Shown here one piece after another: positions 45,608-57,239 of a stretch of DNA of 64,000 nt. How positions within the stretch are numbered: the stretch's first letter is position 1; every line of letters begins with the position of its first letter. This DNA is from Phyto melanocephala (Eukaryota; Arthropoda; Insecta; Diptera; Rhinophoridae), in NCBI GenBank assembly GCA_941918925.1, contig OW799234.1, positions 74,234,543-74,298,542 on the forward strand, written 5' to 3'. The notes below the pieces were generated by a model. The model ran no database searches, was not told the origin of the DNA, and saw nothing but the letters and a program-made list of their open reading frames with translations. Made by a program: the position numbers and the translations under genes.

Positions 45608-46960
45608 AGCTGACCCGGTCCGCGTTACTGTCCCTAAGCAAACATTCGTAGTAAGCAAATATGTGTAGTAACCGCGGAATATCTTGTGTTATCGAATCAT
45701 GCAAATATTTTTTGTAAATAAACCGAAAACTCGGATTTTTGAATGCAAAATTTCGAAAGTTTTAAAATTTTGATATTAGATCATTATTAACATAGGTTCT
45801 TTGTAAATATCTTTAAAACTACATAGCCGATTTAAGAGTTTGATATCTCGTTTTGAAAAACATGACAAAACCTAACAAAATAAATATATGTATATGGGCA
45901 TTTCCACAAATATGTCAACCACGACTGTAAAATTAAAAACTCTTCAAAGTTTTTCAATATAAAAGTATTTACAAAAAAAAAAAAAAAAAAAAACACTAAA
46001 ATTTTACTATGCGCAGGTATTAAGAGCTTATTAAATTATTTTAAGAGCAATAATAAGAGTTTAGTCTGATTATCTCTTTGACTTATTTTAAAGAATGACA
46101 ATCAACTATTTTGTTAGGCGACTAAATTGTGAAAATAAATTGTAATTGTAAATATGCTTTAAAATCAAGGTAACAACAACAATTAACAAGATCAATAAGA
46201 AAAAAAAATATAGAGTCCAATTAGCGGTATTTTCCCTTGGATGTTATTTTAATGTCATGTACGAGGTGCAAAAACATTTTTTGTCTCCGTCATTCGTATT
46301 TGAGCAGTCGCAAGAGTCTCAAAATAAAAGCACCTAATACGGAATTTAACTTTTTTTCTTAAAATAACATAAATTTTATTACCTAAGAATACTATTAGAG
46401 AAAAATCTGTCACGTACGATATGTCACGAACGATATTAAATTGAATTTATTATAAAATCATTTAAAAATTGTTTTCAATTAAGTATGATGGATTTTATAT
46501 GAAAAATACTTGGTTTAGTGTAAGAAATTAAGAAGAAGAAAAATACCTCCCAAGATTCGCAGATTTTTTCACGTCACGTACGATATATTTTTGTTTTTCT
46601 GGATATTTTAGACAACAGTGAATCAAATATTATTATTATTATTATTATTATTTTCAATAAAGTACCCTTTGAATGGAACATAAAGATCTAATTTTGTTAC
46701 AGGTACTGTTACTTTTACACTTTATAGGAGTACAAATGTCACGTACGATGTCATGGTAATGTCCATATGTTATTGGTAGTGCAATATGAAAATTGGATTG
46801 TGTCACGCCCCTCTGCCCGCAGACCGAAAATCAAAAACTAGACTTCACAGTGTCACCCGCCTAAATATTTTGAAGATTTTCTGAAAATCGGTCCAGCCGT
46901 TTTGGAGTCCATACGTTACATACATACACACATCCTATTTTATATATATAGAAGACATTA
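45608..46960 (+). mobile_element. Short retroelement (ACTAGCTGACCCGG family), split
   Basis: The start ACTAGCTGACCCGGTCCGCG, and the right part GAAAATCGGTCCAGCCGTTT with CATACATACACACATCC and a TATATATATAGA end, are the stereotyped borders of a short repeat widespread in insects. It is cut in two by the element at 45896-46764. Confidence 0.65.
45896..46764. mobile_element. TIR element with CACGTACGAT boxes, copy 2
   Basis: Ends GGGCATTTCCAC and, inverted, GGACATTACCATG are mutated versions of those at 6162-6934. ATAT flanks both sides. Internal TCACGTACGAT/TCACGAACGAT boxes are shared. A poly-A run at 45966-45991 and a TTA microsatellite near 46630 lie inside. Confidence 0.8.
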
Positions 46961-47060
46961 ACAAAAGCATAAAAAACCGGTTATTGAAATCGGTTTTATG
47001 TAAAAGAAAAAAAATTATGTTTATTTTTTAAATTTGATTCTTCGAATTATTCGAAAACCA

Positions 47061-47920
47061 GTTTTCCTAATATGTGAAATATTTAATTGTCTATTTATGT
47101 AGGCCTCTATTGTTAATTTTTAATGAAACCATTTATATGAACATATTTAAAATATTTGTATTACATACGGTTACGTTGCAATATTGGTAACATTAGAAAG
47201 CCAATTTTTACTAACTGACTATGTACAAACAGAAGATAATGAATATATTTAGTATAGGAACACTGAAGTCCTTACTATTTTATGAATGAGCTGGCTTAAC
47301 GCACTCTCGAAACATAACGATAAGTTTAGTTTTCTGTATATTGTGTCTATTTTCGCATCTTTGCTTAAGTAAAATAACATTTGATTGAAACTTAACAGAA
47401 AGTTTGTTAGTTTCATTATGGTTTACCATTTTTGATTATACGCCTTCGCAATATAGTTACAGCTTTACTCATGATGCAAGATATTAAAAATAATTAAATA
47501 AAAGTCGGCCGTTGAACTCATTAATTATTTAATTATTAAATAAGTGCTAATTTTTACAAATGCTAATTGATTAATATTAATGTTTTATTTTAAGTGATTT
47601 TCTCATAATACGCAGTTGATGTGTAAACTTTCGCACTACACACGAAACAAAAATTATATTTGTATTTTTAAAACAAAATTTTTACATAGAATTTTCCCCT
47701 TTTGTAAGTAAAATAATTTGATTAACCAATTAATTGTCACACGTGTTAAACTTCGATTGAAAAATAGATATATTCATCCCACTGTATTCCTTATATGATG
47801 ACTAATTATAAGATTAAGTTATGCTAAGCGTGCGCAGTTCAGCGCAATTTTTACAAAAACATAAATGATTTATAGGTTAACGTGTTTTTACGAATTTTAG
47901 GAACGTGTAAATAGAAAAAT
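47061..47920. other. AT-rich sequence, nothing identified
   Basis: No gene or repeat end recognised. Confidence 0.45.
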
Positions 47921-48255
47921 AACAAGTAACAGTGCTATATTCGGCCGTGCCGAATCTTATATACCCTTCACAACGTGTAGTCATGCAATAACAATTGTTT
48001 GTATCACCATTCATCTCATATAAAATACGTACATACATGTAAAAAACATAAAAAAAAAATTAAAAATAAATAAAAAAAAATTTTTTAAAATTTTTTTAAA
48101 AAAATTAAAAAAAATAATAAAATATAAGTAATATATTAAATAAAATAAAATAATTTTTTTTTGGCTCAGCTGGAATTCGAATGCCACATTTACTTTAACC
48201 AGTATGTATGTAGGTTGTTGTTGTAATTATGAAAAAAACGAAAATATATGTTGGT
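47921..48255 (+). mobile_element. Sub-family A Helentron-like copy, 3'-truncated
   Basis: The head AACAAGTAACAGTGCTATAT, hairpin, TATACCCTTCACAACGTG, A-rich middle and GGCTCAGCTGGAATTCG near 48162 are present. It stops shortly after the GTTGTTGTTGTAAT stretch. Confidence 0.83.
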
Positions 48256-48313
48256 ACTTATTCATATAATATATATATATTTCTTTTGAATTTTTAAATA
48301 GATGTTAAATTTA

Positions 48314-49028
48314 TTTTTTATACCCTTCACCTGTGGTGCACAAGGGTATATATAGCTTTGTCATTCCGTTTGTAATTACTACAATTTTAATTTCCGACCC
48401 CATAAAGTATATATTTTCTGAAAGCTTATGAATAGAGGAGTCGATTAAGCCCTGACCGTCTGTCCGTGTGTTGGTTGAAATCAACTTTTAGAAGCAACTA
48501 TATGTTCCTCAGATCTGTGTATGGTATCAATGTCTTGGAAATATCCAGGAATGAATCGCTATTGAAATTCAGCACAAGCGCCCCATAACTTTCTGAGATA
48601 TGACCAAAAAACCACGACCACCTCGTTTTTTTCACAATTACAACAACAACCTACATACATACTGGTTAAAGTAAACGTGGTATCGAATTCCAGCTGAGCA
48701 AAAAAAAAAATTATTTTATTTTATATATTATTTTATATATTATTTATATTTTATTATTTTTTTTAATTTTTTTAAAATTGTTTTTTAATTTTTTTTGTAA
48801 TTTTTTTTATTTTTTTTTATTTTTAATATATTTTTTTTTTGTAATTTTTTTTTAGAAACATACATACGTAAACTCAATTAATAATTTTACAATGGTATGT
48901 TTTTTACATGTATGTACGTATTCCATATCAGTGAGATGAATGGTGATACAAACAATTGTTATTGCATGACTACATGTTGTGAAGGGTATATAAGATTCGG
49001 CACGGCCGAATATAGCACTGTTACTTGT
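48314..49028 (-). mobile_element. Sub-family A Helentron-like copy, complete
   Basis: Minus strand, tail TTTTTATACCCTTCACCTGT at 48315-48334. Includes CCGTCTGTCCGTGTG near 48456 and CCAGCTGAG near 48691, and ends with the head hairpin and TAGCACTGTTACTTGTTT. Together with 47921-48255 it makes a head-out pair. Confidence 0.88.
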
Positions 49029-49780
49029 TTTTTATCGTTAATTCATAAATTAATACATGTAATACTTAAAATCTTGAAATTTTAATTAGCTTGCTCTAAC
49101 AATTAAAATTTTGTGTTTTTTATTAAGTTTTTTGGGAGAACCAAAAAGTCATTTCAGCATGTAAATTTAAGATACTACTTTTACGCTTAACGATTGTTGT
49201 TTACTTCTTTGCAACCTTAAACGGTTTGATATACGACCAATAATGACCCAAAAAAGAGGAATTTCACATTGCTGGGGAAAAATCACAGCATTCGATGACG
49301 AGAGAAATTTTATTCTAGCGATCGAATTCGTTTTGCTTTTGGTATAGAGATTTTAATAAAAATTTTAAAATTCGAACGATAAAATAAAAAATTGTAAGCT
49401 AACTAATGAGCTGCTACCTTTTTCTTATGGAAATTTTCCCAAAAAAAGATAATAGCTTGTTAGTTAGCACACGGTTTGCTATTATGCATAACGCACTTGT
49501 AGTTTACATGTTAAAAATTTTATTTTTAAATTAAAAAAAATAAAATTATTGTGATTTATAAAAGAATACTTGATATTTCTTTAATATCAGAAATTTATTG
49601 CAACTTTTTGGCGAAAATAACGATTATTGTTGGCAGCACTTACTTACAGGTCGTCAATATGGTAAGTCGAGCGACGGGACTAAAGAAGGGCTGAACAATT
49701 AAACTCGTGATTAAAATAATCATATTGAAACTGTAATTATAATAATTTTTTTAAAAATATTCAAAATTTATTAAATTTGA
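49029..49780. other. AT-rich sequence with a palindromic-MITE fragment
   Basis: About 49280-49400 (CATTCGATGACGAGAGAAAT..GGTATAGAGATTTTAATAAA) is a decayed relative of the 129-bp MITE at 27309. Otherwise nothing recognised. Confidence 0.5.
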
Positions 49781-49894
49781 ATGTGAACCATTTTTTTATT
49801 TTGGCTTAAGTTCATTTGTTTCTTTATTTAATTTTATAATTCAAATTAAATTAAATTGTAACCATTTTAGGAATATTCTTTCTAAAAATTATTT

Positions 49895-49962
49895 CCGATA
49901 TTAGCCGAGTGGAATGCATTTTCGAAATCAGCTACGATTTCATCATCAGCACTCTTTATCGG
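49895..49962 (-). ncRNA. Hammerhead ribozyme motif, copy 2
   Basis: Minus-strand copy within the left arm, identical in plan to the motif at 50728-50795: CCGATA/TATCGG outer stem, GAGTG/CACTC inner stem, CTGATGA core, GAAATC/GATTTC stem II, then GAA and the minimal stem III. Confidence 0.8.
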
Positions 49963-50727
49963 TATACTACTATGTAACTTAAAATTCCTATTTATGTTAC
50001 AATTGAATGAAATTTGAATTAGTGAATCTTAGTATTAATTTTCATATTTTGTTGAATATTTAATTTCACCTATCAAATGACAATTCATAATTCAACATGT
50101 TCATATTCTTCTATATTCGTAATACATTTTCGTTATGCTTTCAATATCCATCCTTTGGCTGGAATTATCGAAAACAAGGTTGTATTTACATTTTCATTTA
50201 TATAAGTCCATCTAGGTGATAGACACTGAACAATGAATTCTTGAATGTCATTAACACCGTGCCATGTGTGTTATAATTATATATTTTTTATATTTTATTT
50301 TGAATTATAAAATTAAATAAAGAAACAAATGAACTTAAGCCAAAATAAAAAATGGTTCACATTAAAATTTAATATATAGAAAAAAGTTCGAATAAAATAT
50401 AAAAAATATATAATTATAACACACATGGCACGGTGTTAATGACATTCAAGAATTCATTGTTCAGTGTCTATCACCTAGATGGACTTATATAAATGAAAAT
50501 GTAAATACAACCTTGTTTTCAATAATTCCAGCCAAAGGATGGATATTGAAAGCATAACGAAAATGTATTACGAATATAGAAGAATATGAACATGTTGAAT
50601 TATGAATTGTCATTTGATAGGTGAAATTAAATATTCAACAAAATATGAAAATTAATATTAAGATTCACTAATTCAAATTTCATTCAATTGTAACATAAAT
50701 AGGAATTTTAAGTTACATAGTAGTATA

Positions 50728-50795
50728 CCGATAAAGAGTGCTGATGATGAAATCGTAGCTGATTTCGAAAATGCATTCCACTCGGCTAATATCGG
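50728..50795 (+). ncRNA. Hammerhead ribozyme motif, copy 3
   Basis: The outer stem I is CCGATA (50728-50733) with TATCGG (50790-50795). The inner stem is GAGTG (50736-50740) with CACTC (50779-50783). CTGATGA is at 50741-50747, then one unpaired T. Stem II pairs GAAATC with GATTTC around GTAGCT. GAA precedes AA-TGCA-TT, with C50778 as the predicted cleavage base. The asymmetric loop in stem I facing loop II is the place where natural hammerheads form their tertiary contact. Self-cleavage is inferred. Confidence 0.82.
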
Positions 50796-51029
50796 AAATA
50801 ATTTTTAGAAAGAATATTCCTAAAATGGTTACAATTTAATTTAATTTGAATTATAAAATTAAATAAAGAAACAAATGAACTTAAGCCAAAATAAAAAATG
50901 GTTCACATTAAAACTTAATATATAGAAAAAAGTTCGAATAAAATATAAAAAAAAAAAAAAAAAAAAAAATATTCCAAATTTTTATTAAAGTTTTATTGCT
51001 ATTATTTTTTTTTAATATTAATAAAAAAA

Positions 51030-52830
51030 AACAAGTAAGAGCACTATATTCGGCCGTGCCGAATCTTTTATACCCACCACCAATTTTCTGTACTTTTATA
51101 GCTATTTTTGTTTCCCGGGAATGCCATATTTATTTTTTAATATCCCGGGATCCCGCAGCAAAACAAATAAAAAGTAAATTTGTTTTTAATTAAAAAAAAA
51201 CTTTTTATTAAAAAGCATAAAATAGTTTATAATGTAAAAGAAACACTTCAAAACTATAAAAATTAATAAAGAAACTTGAATTTAAAATATAAATTAAGTA
51301 AAAATATTTTTTATTGAAAACAAAAAAATATTATTCTCTAGATACGAGATCAAATATGAGTACAAAAAAACAAAAATACAGGTACTTCAGCTATGAAATC
51401 AAAAATAAAATCGTTAGAATTCAATTTCAAAAACATGTAAATACAATGTATAATTAAAAAAATATAACGTAAAAATTTTTAACGACTTAGAAAATAATCT
51501 TTTAATACGCTCAAAGCGTTTATTGACTGGTCAGAAAGTCTATTTGTGATTTTATTAACAAATTGCCCTGTTAGAGAAAACACTCGTTCACTTTACACGA
51601 TGTTGGACGAATAGTTAAAAGTGCATTTAACAAATATACCATATTTTGAGTTTTTTTACCACTTCACTCAAAAAATTTTAACTCTTTCTTTATAGAAGTA
51701 TTGGTAATTTTTTAACACATTACCTCAATAGGTACATCAAACTATTTGTAAAAATATTTTTAAATGTAAAATTAAAAAAAAACCTTGAAGAAAAAATTTT
51801 TATGAAAAATAAATGTAACAATATAAACATCCGCTTTCGAATCGTAGCCACCTTTTTCATTTCCCGGGATCCCGTGAAATCGGGAAGATTTAATAACTCA
51901 AATTCCCGAGAAAAAACCCAATTTATAGCACAAAATTTATTATTTTGTTATTAACAGTAATCGCTGTGGAATAATCTCTTTTCACTAAAATATGTATCAC
52001 TTTCTTTGTATAACTTCGATGTGCTAGTAAAATGTTCTCGTAAATTTAGTCTTTCAATGAAAGTGGGCGTTAAACCAGGCGTGTTGAAGTTGTTTCTACT
52101 AATGAATGCAACTTAGATGTTTCACTATAGTCCTTTATTATTCCAAAAACTTTGTCCATAGAGATATTATATGAATTAAAGATAAAGCGTTACATGGGAA
52201 GTAGGCGTTAAAGTGGGCGTGTCACCTAAATTTCCAATGACATTGACTAGAAGAATATATGTAGCAAATTTTATCATCATACGTTCAATTTTGTAATTTT
52301 TATGAGCTTTTAAATTTCATTAACAGTGGATAACGTGAAAAGTGGGCGTTATAGAAGGCGTGTCGAAGTGGTTTATGCTAATGAGTACAACTTAGATGCT
52401 TCAATATAGTCCTTTATTATTCCAAAATCGTTATTCTTAGAAAAAATTATATGAATTTGAGATAAAACGTTATATGGGAGGTGCGCGTAAAAGTGGGCGT
52501 GTCACATTGATTTTCCACCAGAACAAAGCGCTTGACCAAGAAGCAATTCCTGGAAAATTTCAGAATCGTACATCCAATTTTGTCAGTTTTATTAGGTTTT
52601 TAATTTAAAATATACTGAAAAATACACTGCGCGGTATACATTTTCGTAGATTTTAATCTTTCCTAATGCATAGATTTAAGCAATTTTTAAGGACAAATGT
52701 TGTTTTTACTCAGGAAGTATATATTCGAAGTTTCATGACTCTACGTTAATGCGTTTGGACACAACTCCATTTTATTCGATGGAATGACAAAATGAATATA
52801 CCCCCACAATTTTTTTGGTGGCGGGTATAA
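51030..52830 (+). mobile_element. Sub-family B Helentron-like copy without the MITE
   Basis: The head ACAAGTAAGAGCACTATATT with hairpin and TATACCCACCACC starts it, and the tail GGTGGCGGGTATAA ends it. The MITE insertion site is empty near 52007. GTGGGCGT blocks lie at 52060-52500. The GACAG tract is deleted near 52782. Split by a hAT relic at 51103-51921. Confidence 0.85.
51103..51921 (-). mobile_element. hAT relic with 8-bp duplication
   Basis: TTTATAGC at 51095-51102 and 51922-51929 is a perfect 8-bp duplication. Inverted ends share TTTCCCGGGAAT-like sequence. On the minus strand, about 51610 down to 51485, one frame reads ERVFSLTGQFVNKITNRLSD, the end of a hAT dimerisation domain. It is a deleted copy of a different hAT family from the 39973 element. 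Confidence 0.82.
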
Positions 52831-52913
52831 TAAAAGTCTTATGGCCATATGCATACAAACACTAGTACAGCTTTACAAGCCGTTGTTAAGCAAAAAACTT
52901 AAAGTTATATGCA

Positions 52914-52967
52914 ACAAGTAAGAATGCTTTATTCGGCCGTGCCATATCTTATAAACCGGAGTAATCA
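52914..52967 (+). mobile_element. Helentron-like head remnant
   Basis: ACAAGTAAGAATGCTTTATT and a mutated hairpin, then the match ends at ATAAACCGG. Confidence 0.6.
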
Positions 52968-53133
52968 AGTATTCGACATTCGAAGAATTAAAATTTTTGA
53001 AAATCGACTTTCGGCTTTTTACACTTAAAACCGTTTTGAATATCCAATTTTGTTGTAGTGTTTTTTTTACTCAAAATTGAGAAGAGTTTAAGATATAAGT
53101 CTTTAAGATTTAAATCAATTCAACTTTAACGCC

Positions 53134-53700
53134 AACAAGTAAGGGTGCTATATTCGGCGGTACCGAATCTGTGAATACTCTACACCATCATGTTTACCTA
53201 AGTGAAATGACCGCAGAGTAACATAGATTTAACGTTATATAGTTTATTATTTCCGCCGCTATACTTGATTTTAAATTTTTACATAGTTAACTGCCGTATA
53301 ATTTTCAAGCTATTTTATTTGATACCCATATTGATGGGGTTAAGAAAAAAATTATCCACCATTTTGTTTTAGAAGTCATCTTGGATTTATCACTTTTTCA
53401 TAATTCATGCGCTTTCATTTGATCCAAATATTGAAGAGGTTAATTTTCGATAACCAGATTTGTAAATATTTAATTTTATTGCAATCGATTTTAAAATGTT
53501 GGCCATTATGAATTTTAAAGTTTTCAGAAAGTCAAGCGCTGTCGTTTGATACCCATATTGAAACCTCGATTGTCTAAAAAAACTATATACATCGTCCGCA
53601 TGTATTGCCAAGGCTTTATATATTTAGCTTTGTCTTTCCGTTTTTAATGTTTATAATATTCATTTGTGACCCCATAAAGTATAGATAATAATATATAATA
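53134..53700 (+). mobile_element. Sub-family C Helentron-like copy
   Basis: The head AACAAGTAAGGGTGCTATAT with ATTCGGCGGTACCGAAT is followed by the C-type body: CTACACCATCATGT, then TTTGATACCCATATTGATGG twice or more in variant form. It breaks down near CCCCATAAAGTATAGATAA. Used here as the reference for the C body. Confidence 0.7.
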
Positions 53701-54023
53701 TGGCAGCTATAGGGATCGTTGCCTGTAATCTCCAAAATATTGGTATCAAATGAAAGGGATTGACAAAGAGAATTCGAAAAATTATTAAGCTCTAAGCGAT
53801 TAATTTTTTTCCTAACCGCATGAAGTGCTGGACTGGTAGAATACAGTTATCTCTGTAAAAATTTAAAAACAAAGCTAACATGGCAAATAAAAACAAATGG
53901 TGTATAATACAAAATTTGAAATATTTTTCGCTCTGATATCATGTGGTAATTATACCTGGTACATGATGTTTAAGGTCAGGTTGTTCTGATTTGGTACGGC
54001 ACTGATACTTCTCAAGTATTTAT
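53701..54023. other. Decayed repeat-like sequence
   Basis: Contains GGTATCAAATGAAAGGGATTG, the inverse of the C-type motif, but no ends. Nothing else seen. Confidence 0.4.
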
Positions 54024-54689
54024 CATCTGTGGTGCACAAGGGTATATATAGCTTTGTCATTCCGTTTGTAATTTCTACAATTTTCATTTCCGACCCCATA
54101 AAGTATAATATGAATAGAAAAGTCGACTAAGCCCTGACCGTCTGTCCGTGTGTTGGTTGAAATCAACTTTTAGAAGCAACTATATGTTCCTCAGATCTGT
54201 AAATGATATCAATCTTTTGAAAATATCCGGGAATGAATCGTTATCGAAATTCAGCACAATCGCCCTATAACGTACTGAGATATGAGCAAAAAACCCATAC
54301 TACCTGGTTTTTGTCACAATTACAACAACAACAGACATTTATACTGGTTAGAGCAAACGTGGCATCGAATCCCAGCTGAGGCAAAAATTTTTTTTTATTT
54401 TATATATTATTTATATTTTTATTATTTTTTTTATATATTTTTTTTATATATTTTTTTTTTAATTTTTAAAAAAATTTTTTTTAAATATTTTTTTTAAAAT
54501 TTTTTTAAATTGTTTTTATTGTTGTTTTTTTTGTTGTTAATGTATTTTTTTTTATTTTTTTTTGTAATATACATGTATGTACGTATTTTATATGAGATTA
54601 ATGGTAATACAAATAATTGTTATTGCATGACTACACGTTGTGAAGGATACAAAAGATTCGGTACGGCCGAATATAGCACTGCTACTTGC
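54024..54689 (-). mobile_element. Sub-family A Helentron-like copy
   Basis: The tail (CATCTGTGGTGCACAAGGGT) lacks its outermost bases. The GTCTGTCCGTGTG tract is near 54139, CCCAGCTGAG at 54370, then a T-rich middle and head hairpin ending TAGCACTGCTACTTGC. Confidence 0.85.
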
Positions 54690-55852
54690 ATTTTCTTAAC
54701 AGTGGCCATTTACGGTAGCAGTGTTAATGAATATAGATTTGGAGCTTGATTGCAGATTTCTGTTAAATTCAATAGTGCGTCTAAGATCGTTCATGTAAGA
54801 TAATCTTGCCAGAGAAAAATTATTAGAAAATTAAAATATCGTATAAAATTTATTGAAAATTTTATTTTCATTACAAATGAAAATATAGTTTTTATTGCAA
54901 ATTTTTTTTTAAAGTTAAATTGTACCTTAAAATTTTTAAAAAGAAATACTTTTTAAAGTGGATACATTTTTAAACATGTTTTACAATTGTTTTTAAAAAA
55001 TATGTGTTTACAATACACTAAAGCCACACTTTGCGTTGGTTTGACTTTGTAAAATAAACGGCGCTATAAAATTGATTTCCGTTTCTTTTGTTTGAGGTGT
55101 TATGATCTAGATTGCATCTTTTCGGTTACTTATAACAATGCATATCAAAAATACAGTGTTATTGGAAATTTTTGAAAGCAACATTAACAAACCGTAAGTA
55201 GTAGATGTACAAATAAGCCTTTTAAAAGCCTGCTGTAAAATATTACAGTGTTCAGCAAATATAAAAATTTTATTGCCACCATATCCGTATAAATTTTGTA
55301 AAACACAAATAAATAATTCATAATTATGTACATTGTTGTTAATAACCGACATGTTTTATTACACTTTGTATAAAGTATTTAAAGAGAGTATTTATTTTAC
55401 ACAAGTACCTATATTACACTCTAATGAATAAACAGTTAACCTGCTACTAGTACATACATACATAAATATTAATATTCCTGTATTTATCTACTTAATAAAA
55501 TAATTATTGACACTAAAAACAATATGTTCCAAAAGTCATCAGTGTCAGTATCAGTATAAGTAGTTGTAAGTGTTTAGATTCAGTCTAGTGCAAATGAATA
55601 CTGTTTAAGTAGCCATATTGACACCTTTAAATCGAAATAAATAAAATCGACTAGCTTTAATTTATGTATTTTTGTGTAAATTTGTATTAGCAAACAGCAA
55701 AAAAGGTAATAACGGGGCTTTTAAATCAACTTAAATGATGACATTTTTATGTTTGAAACGCTTAAATGATTATTGAAATATTGCCATAAATAGAAGAAAA
55801 AAATTGTTTTTATTAGCAGTACGTAAAAAATTAGTTATACAGCTGAACCTCG
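54690..55852. other. AT-rich sequence, nothing identified
   Basis: No gene or repeat recognised; short frames show no known domain. Confidence 0.45.
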
Positions 55853-56296
55853 TTTAAAGTATATATTTTCTGAAAGATTATGAATAGGGGAGTCGATTAA
55901 GCCCTGTCCGTCTGTCCACGTGTATGTTGAAAAAAACTTCTTGAAGCCCACAGACATTTCCAAAACCCGTGTAAGGTACCAAAATATCAGCAATATTCGG
56001 GAGCAGATTGGTATCGAAAATCAAAAAAATTGCTTTATAAACAACTGTTATGTGATGAAAAAACCTAGACAACGTCGTCAAATTAGATAAACGAAGGTTC
56101 GATTTGCAGTTAAGACCAAAAATTTTTTATTTTTATTTTTGTTAGTTTTTATTTTTATTTTCATTTTTATTTATTTTTATTTTTTTTTTAAATTTTCATT
56201 TATTTTTTACTTTTCGGTTTTTTCTAAACATACATAGAAGCTCGACTTATGATTTTACAATGGGATGTTTTTAAACGACCAAAATGTGTTTTAAGT
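55853..56296 (-). mobile_element. Truncated sub-family A/C Helentron-like copy
   Basis: TATATTTTCTGAAAGATTAT and the GTCCGTCTGTCC tract are followed by an AAGCCCACAGACATTTCC variant, like the copy at 10330, then a T-rich middle. The head is missing; a SINE has landed at its end. Confidence 0.65.
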
Positions 56297-56309
56297 TTAG
56301 TAGAAGCAA

Positions 56310-56549
56310 AGAGTGCCCCTGTGGACTAGTCAGTAAAAGGACAAGTCAGTTGTTTGGGGGTTGCGGGTTCGATTCCCGCCAGAGACTCTGGAATTGTCTG
56401 CTTCTGTTTCTCTTTTATCCTAAATATTTCTATTCTTATTCTATTCTTCTCTCTATAAAGGCGTCACAATGGACCGTAATGGTCTCCGAGTGAAGGTGTG
56501 AGGATAACTTTGCACCAGCCTTAGCTACCTACCTACCTACCTACCTACC
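56310..56549 (+). mobile_element. tRNA-derived SINE
   Basis: The 240-bp element has a tRNA-like head with box B GGTTCGATTCC at 56366-56376 in a perfect T-arm (GCGGG/CCCGC), and a box A-like TGGACTAGTCAG near 56322. The tail is (CCTA)n at 56525-56549. TTAGTAGAAGCAA is duplicated exactly at 56297-56309 and 56550-56562. RNA polymerase III promoter boxes, simple tail and 13-bp duplication are the full SINE signature. It moved using some LINE machinery. Confidence 0.93.
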
Positions 56550-56562
56550 TTAGTAGAAGCAA

Positions 56563-57200
56563 TCTACTTTCAGTGTTTAAAAATCTATAATTTTGCAGGA
56601 ATTTCAGAGCCAAATTAAATTTAAGTCAAAAATATCTGCAATAATATGTTTTTATATATTTATATGTATGTAAGTATGTATTTGAAAAAATTTAATATTT
56701 ACGTTTGGTTAGAATTTACAATATTTTTAAATGATTTTATAGGGGTGCTTTTAACCAAGTAATCCTCATTTTTTATGACTCCATCTTGGACTTAAAATTA
56801 TTCATATTAAGTGTATTTTACTGGTCTAGCCCTTCAATTTGATACTAATATTAAGGGGGTTTAAGTGTATTTTACTGGTCAAGCCTCTCCATTTTATACA
56901 AACAGTGATGGGGTTAAATTTCAAATTACCCGATTTGATCCAGATATTAATTTTTTCATACGCCATTTTGTAGTGGCGGTACTCATGGATTTTAAATTCT
57001 TCATAATCAATTATACTCTGCTTTCTGTTTATAAATTTTACAAAAAACTTTAAGGCAGTTGAAATTTTGTACTAAACACTCAGTTTCAAATCGTTTTCTT
57101 CAGGTTTTCTCAGAAATAATTTTCGAGAATTCCGCCTGTAATGGGTGTCATTAGCATGTTTAAAACTATTTTGGAACTTGAGAAACTTGATATATTTAAA
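56563..57200. other. AT-rich sequence with sub-family C fragments
   Basis: About 56745-57010 holds C-type body with a partial duplication (AAGTGTATTTTACTGGTC at 56811 and 56862). No ends and no gene. Confidence 0.5.
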
Positions 57201-57239
57201 AAATATTTACAGTCTGTGATTAGATTCATGCAGCGTACG

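Larger units (their letters stand above)
44771..47060. mobile_element. Possible large TIR element with nested insertions
   Basis: TTGGTTTCCGAATATTTCGA near 44780 and, inverted, CTGGTTTTCGAATAATTCGA near 47060 agree over ~29 bp with about 5 mismatches. Between them lie C-type repeat, a TTAA MITE, a short retroelement and the CACGTACGAT element. A CGAATTATTCGA motif recurs near 44860. No transposase recognised. Confidence 0.4.
49781..50960. mobile_element. Hammerhead-bearing (Penelope-like) terminal repeats, inverted plus tandem
   Basis: Arms 49781-50300 and 50391-50909 (~520 bp) are nearly perfect inverse copies of one unit. The 90-bp spacer, 50301-50390, repeats the end of that unit (also at 50850-50942) in direct orientation. 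The layout is therefore inverted unit, truncated direct unit end, then full direct unit of about 547 bp, ending in poly-A. Penelope-like retroelements often leave this arrangement of tandem plus inverted pseudo-LTRs and carry hammerheads in them. No reverse transcriptase is present, so family placement rests on ribozyme and layout. Confidence 0.7.

Noticed and set aside
56310..56381. Functional tRNA gene
   Set aside because: Box B is perfect, but there is no complete cloverleaf. The SINE tail and target duplication explain it.
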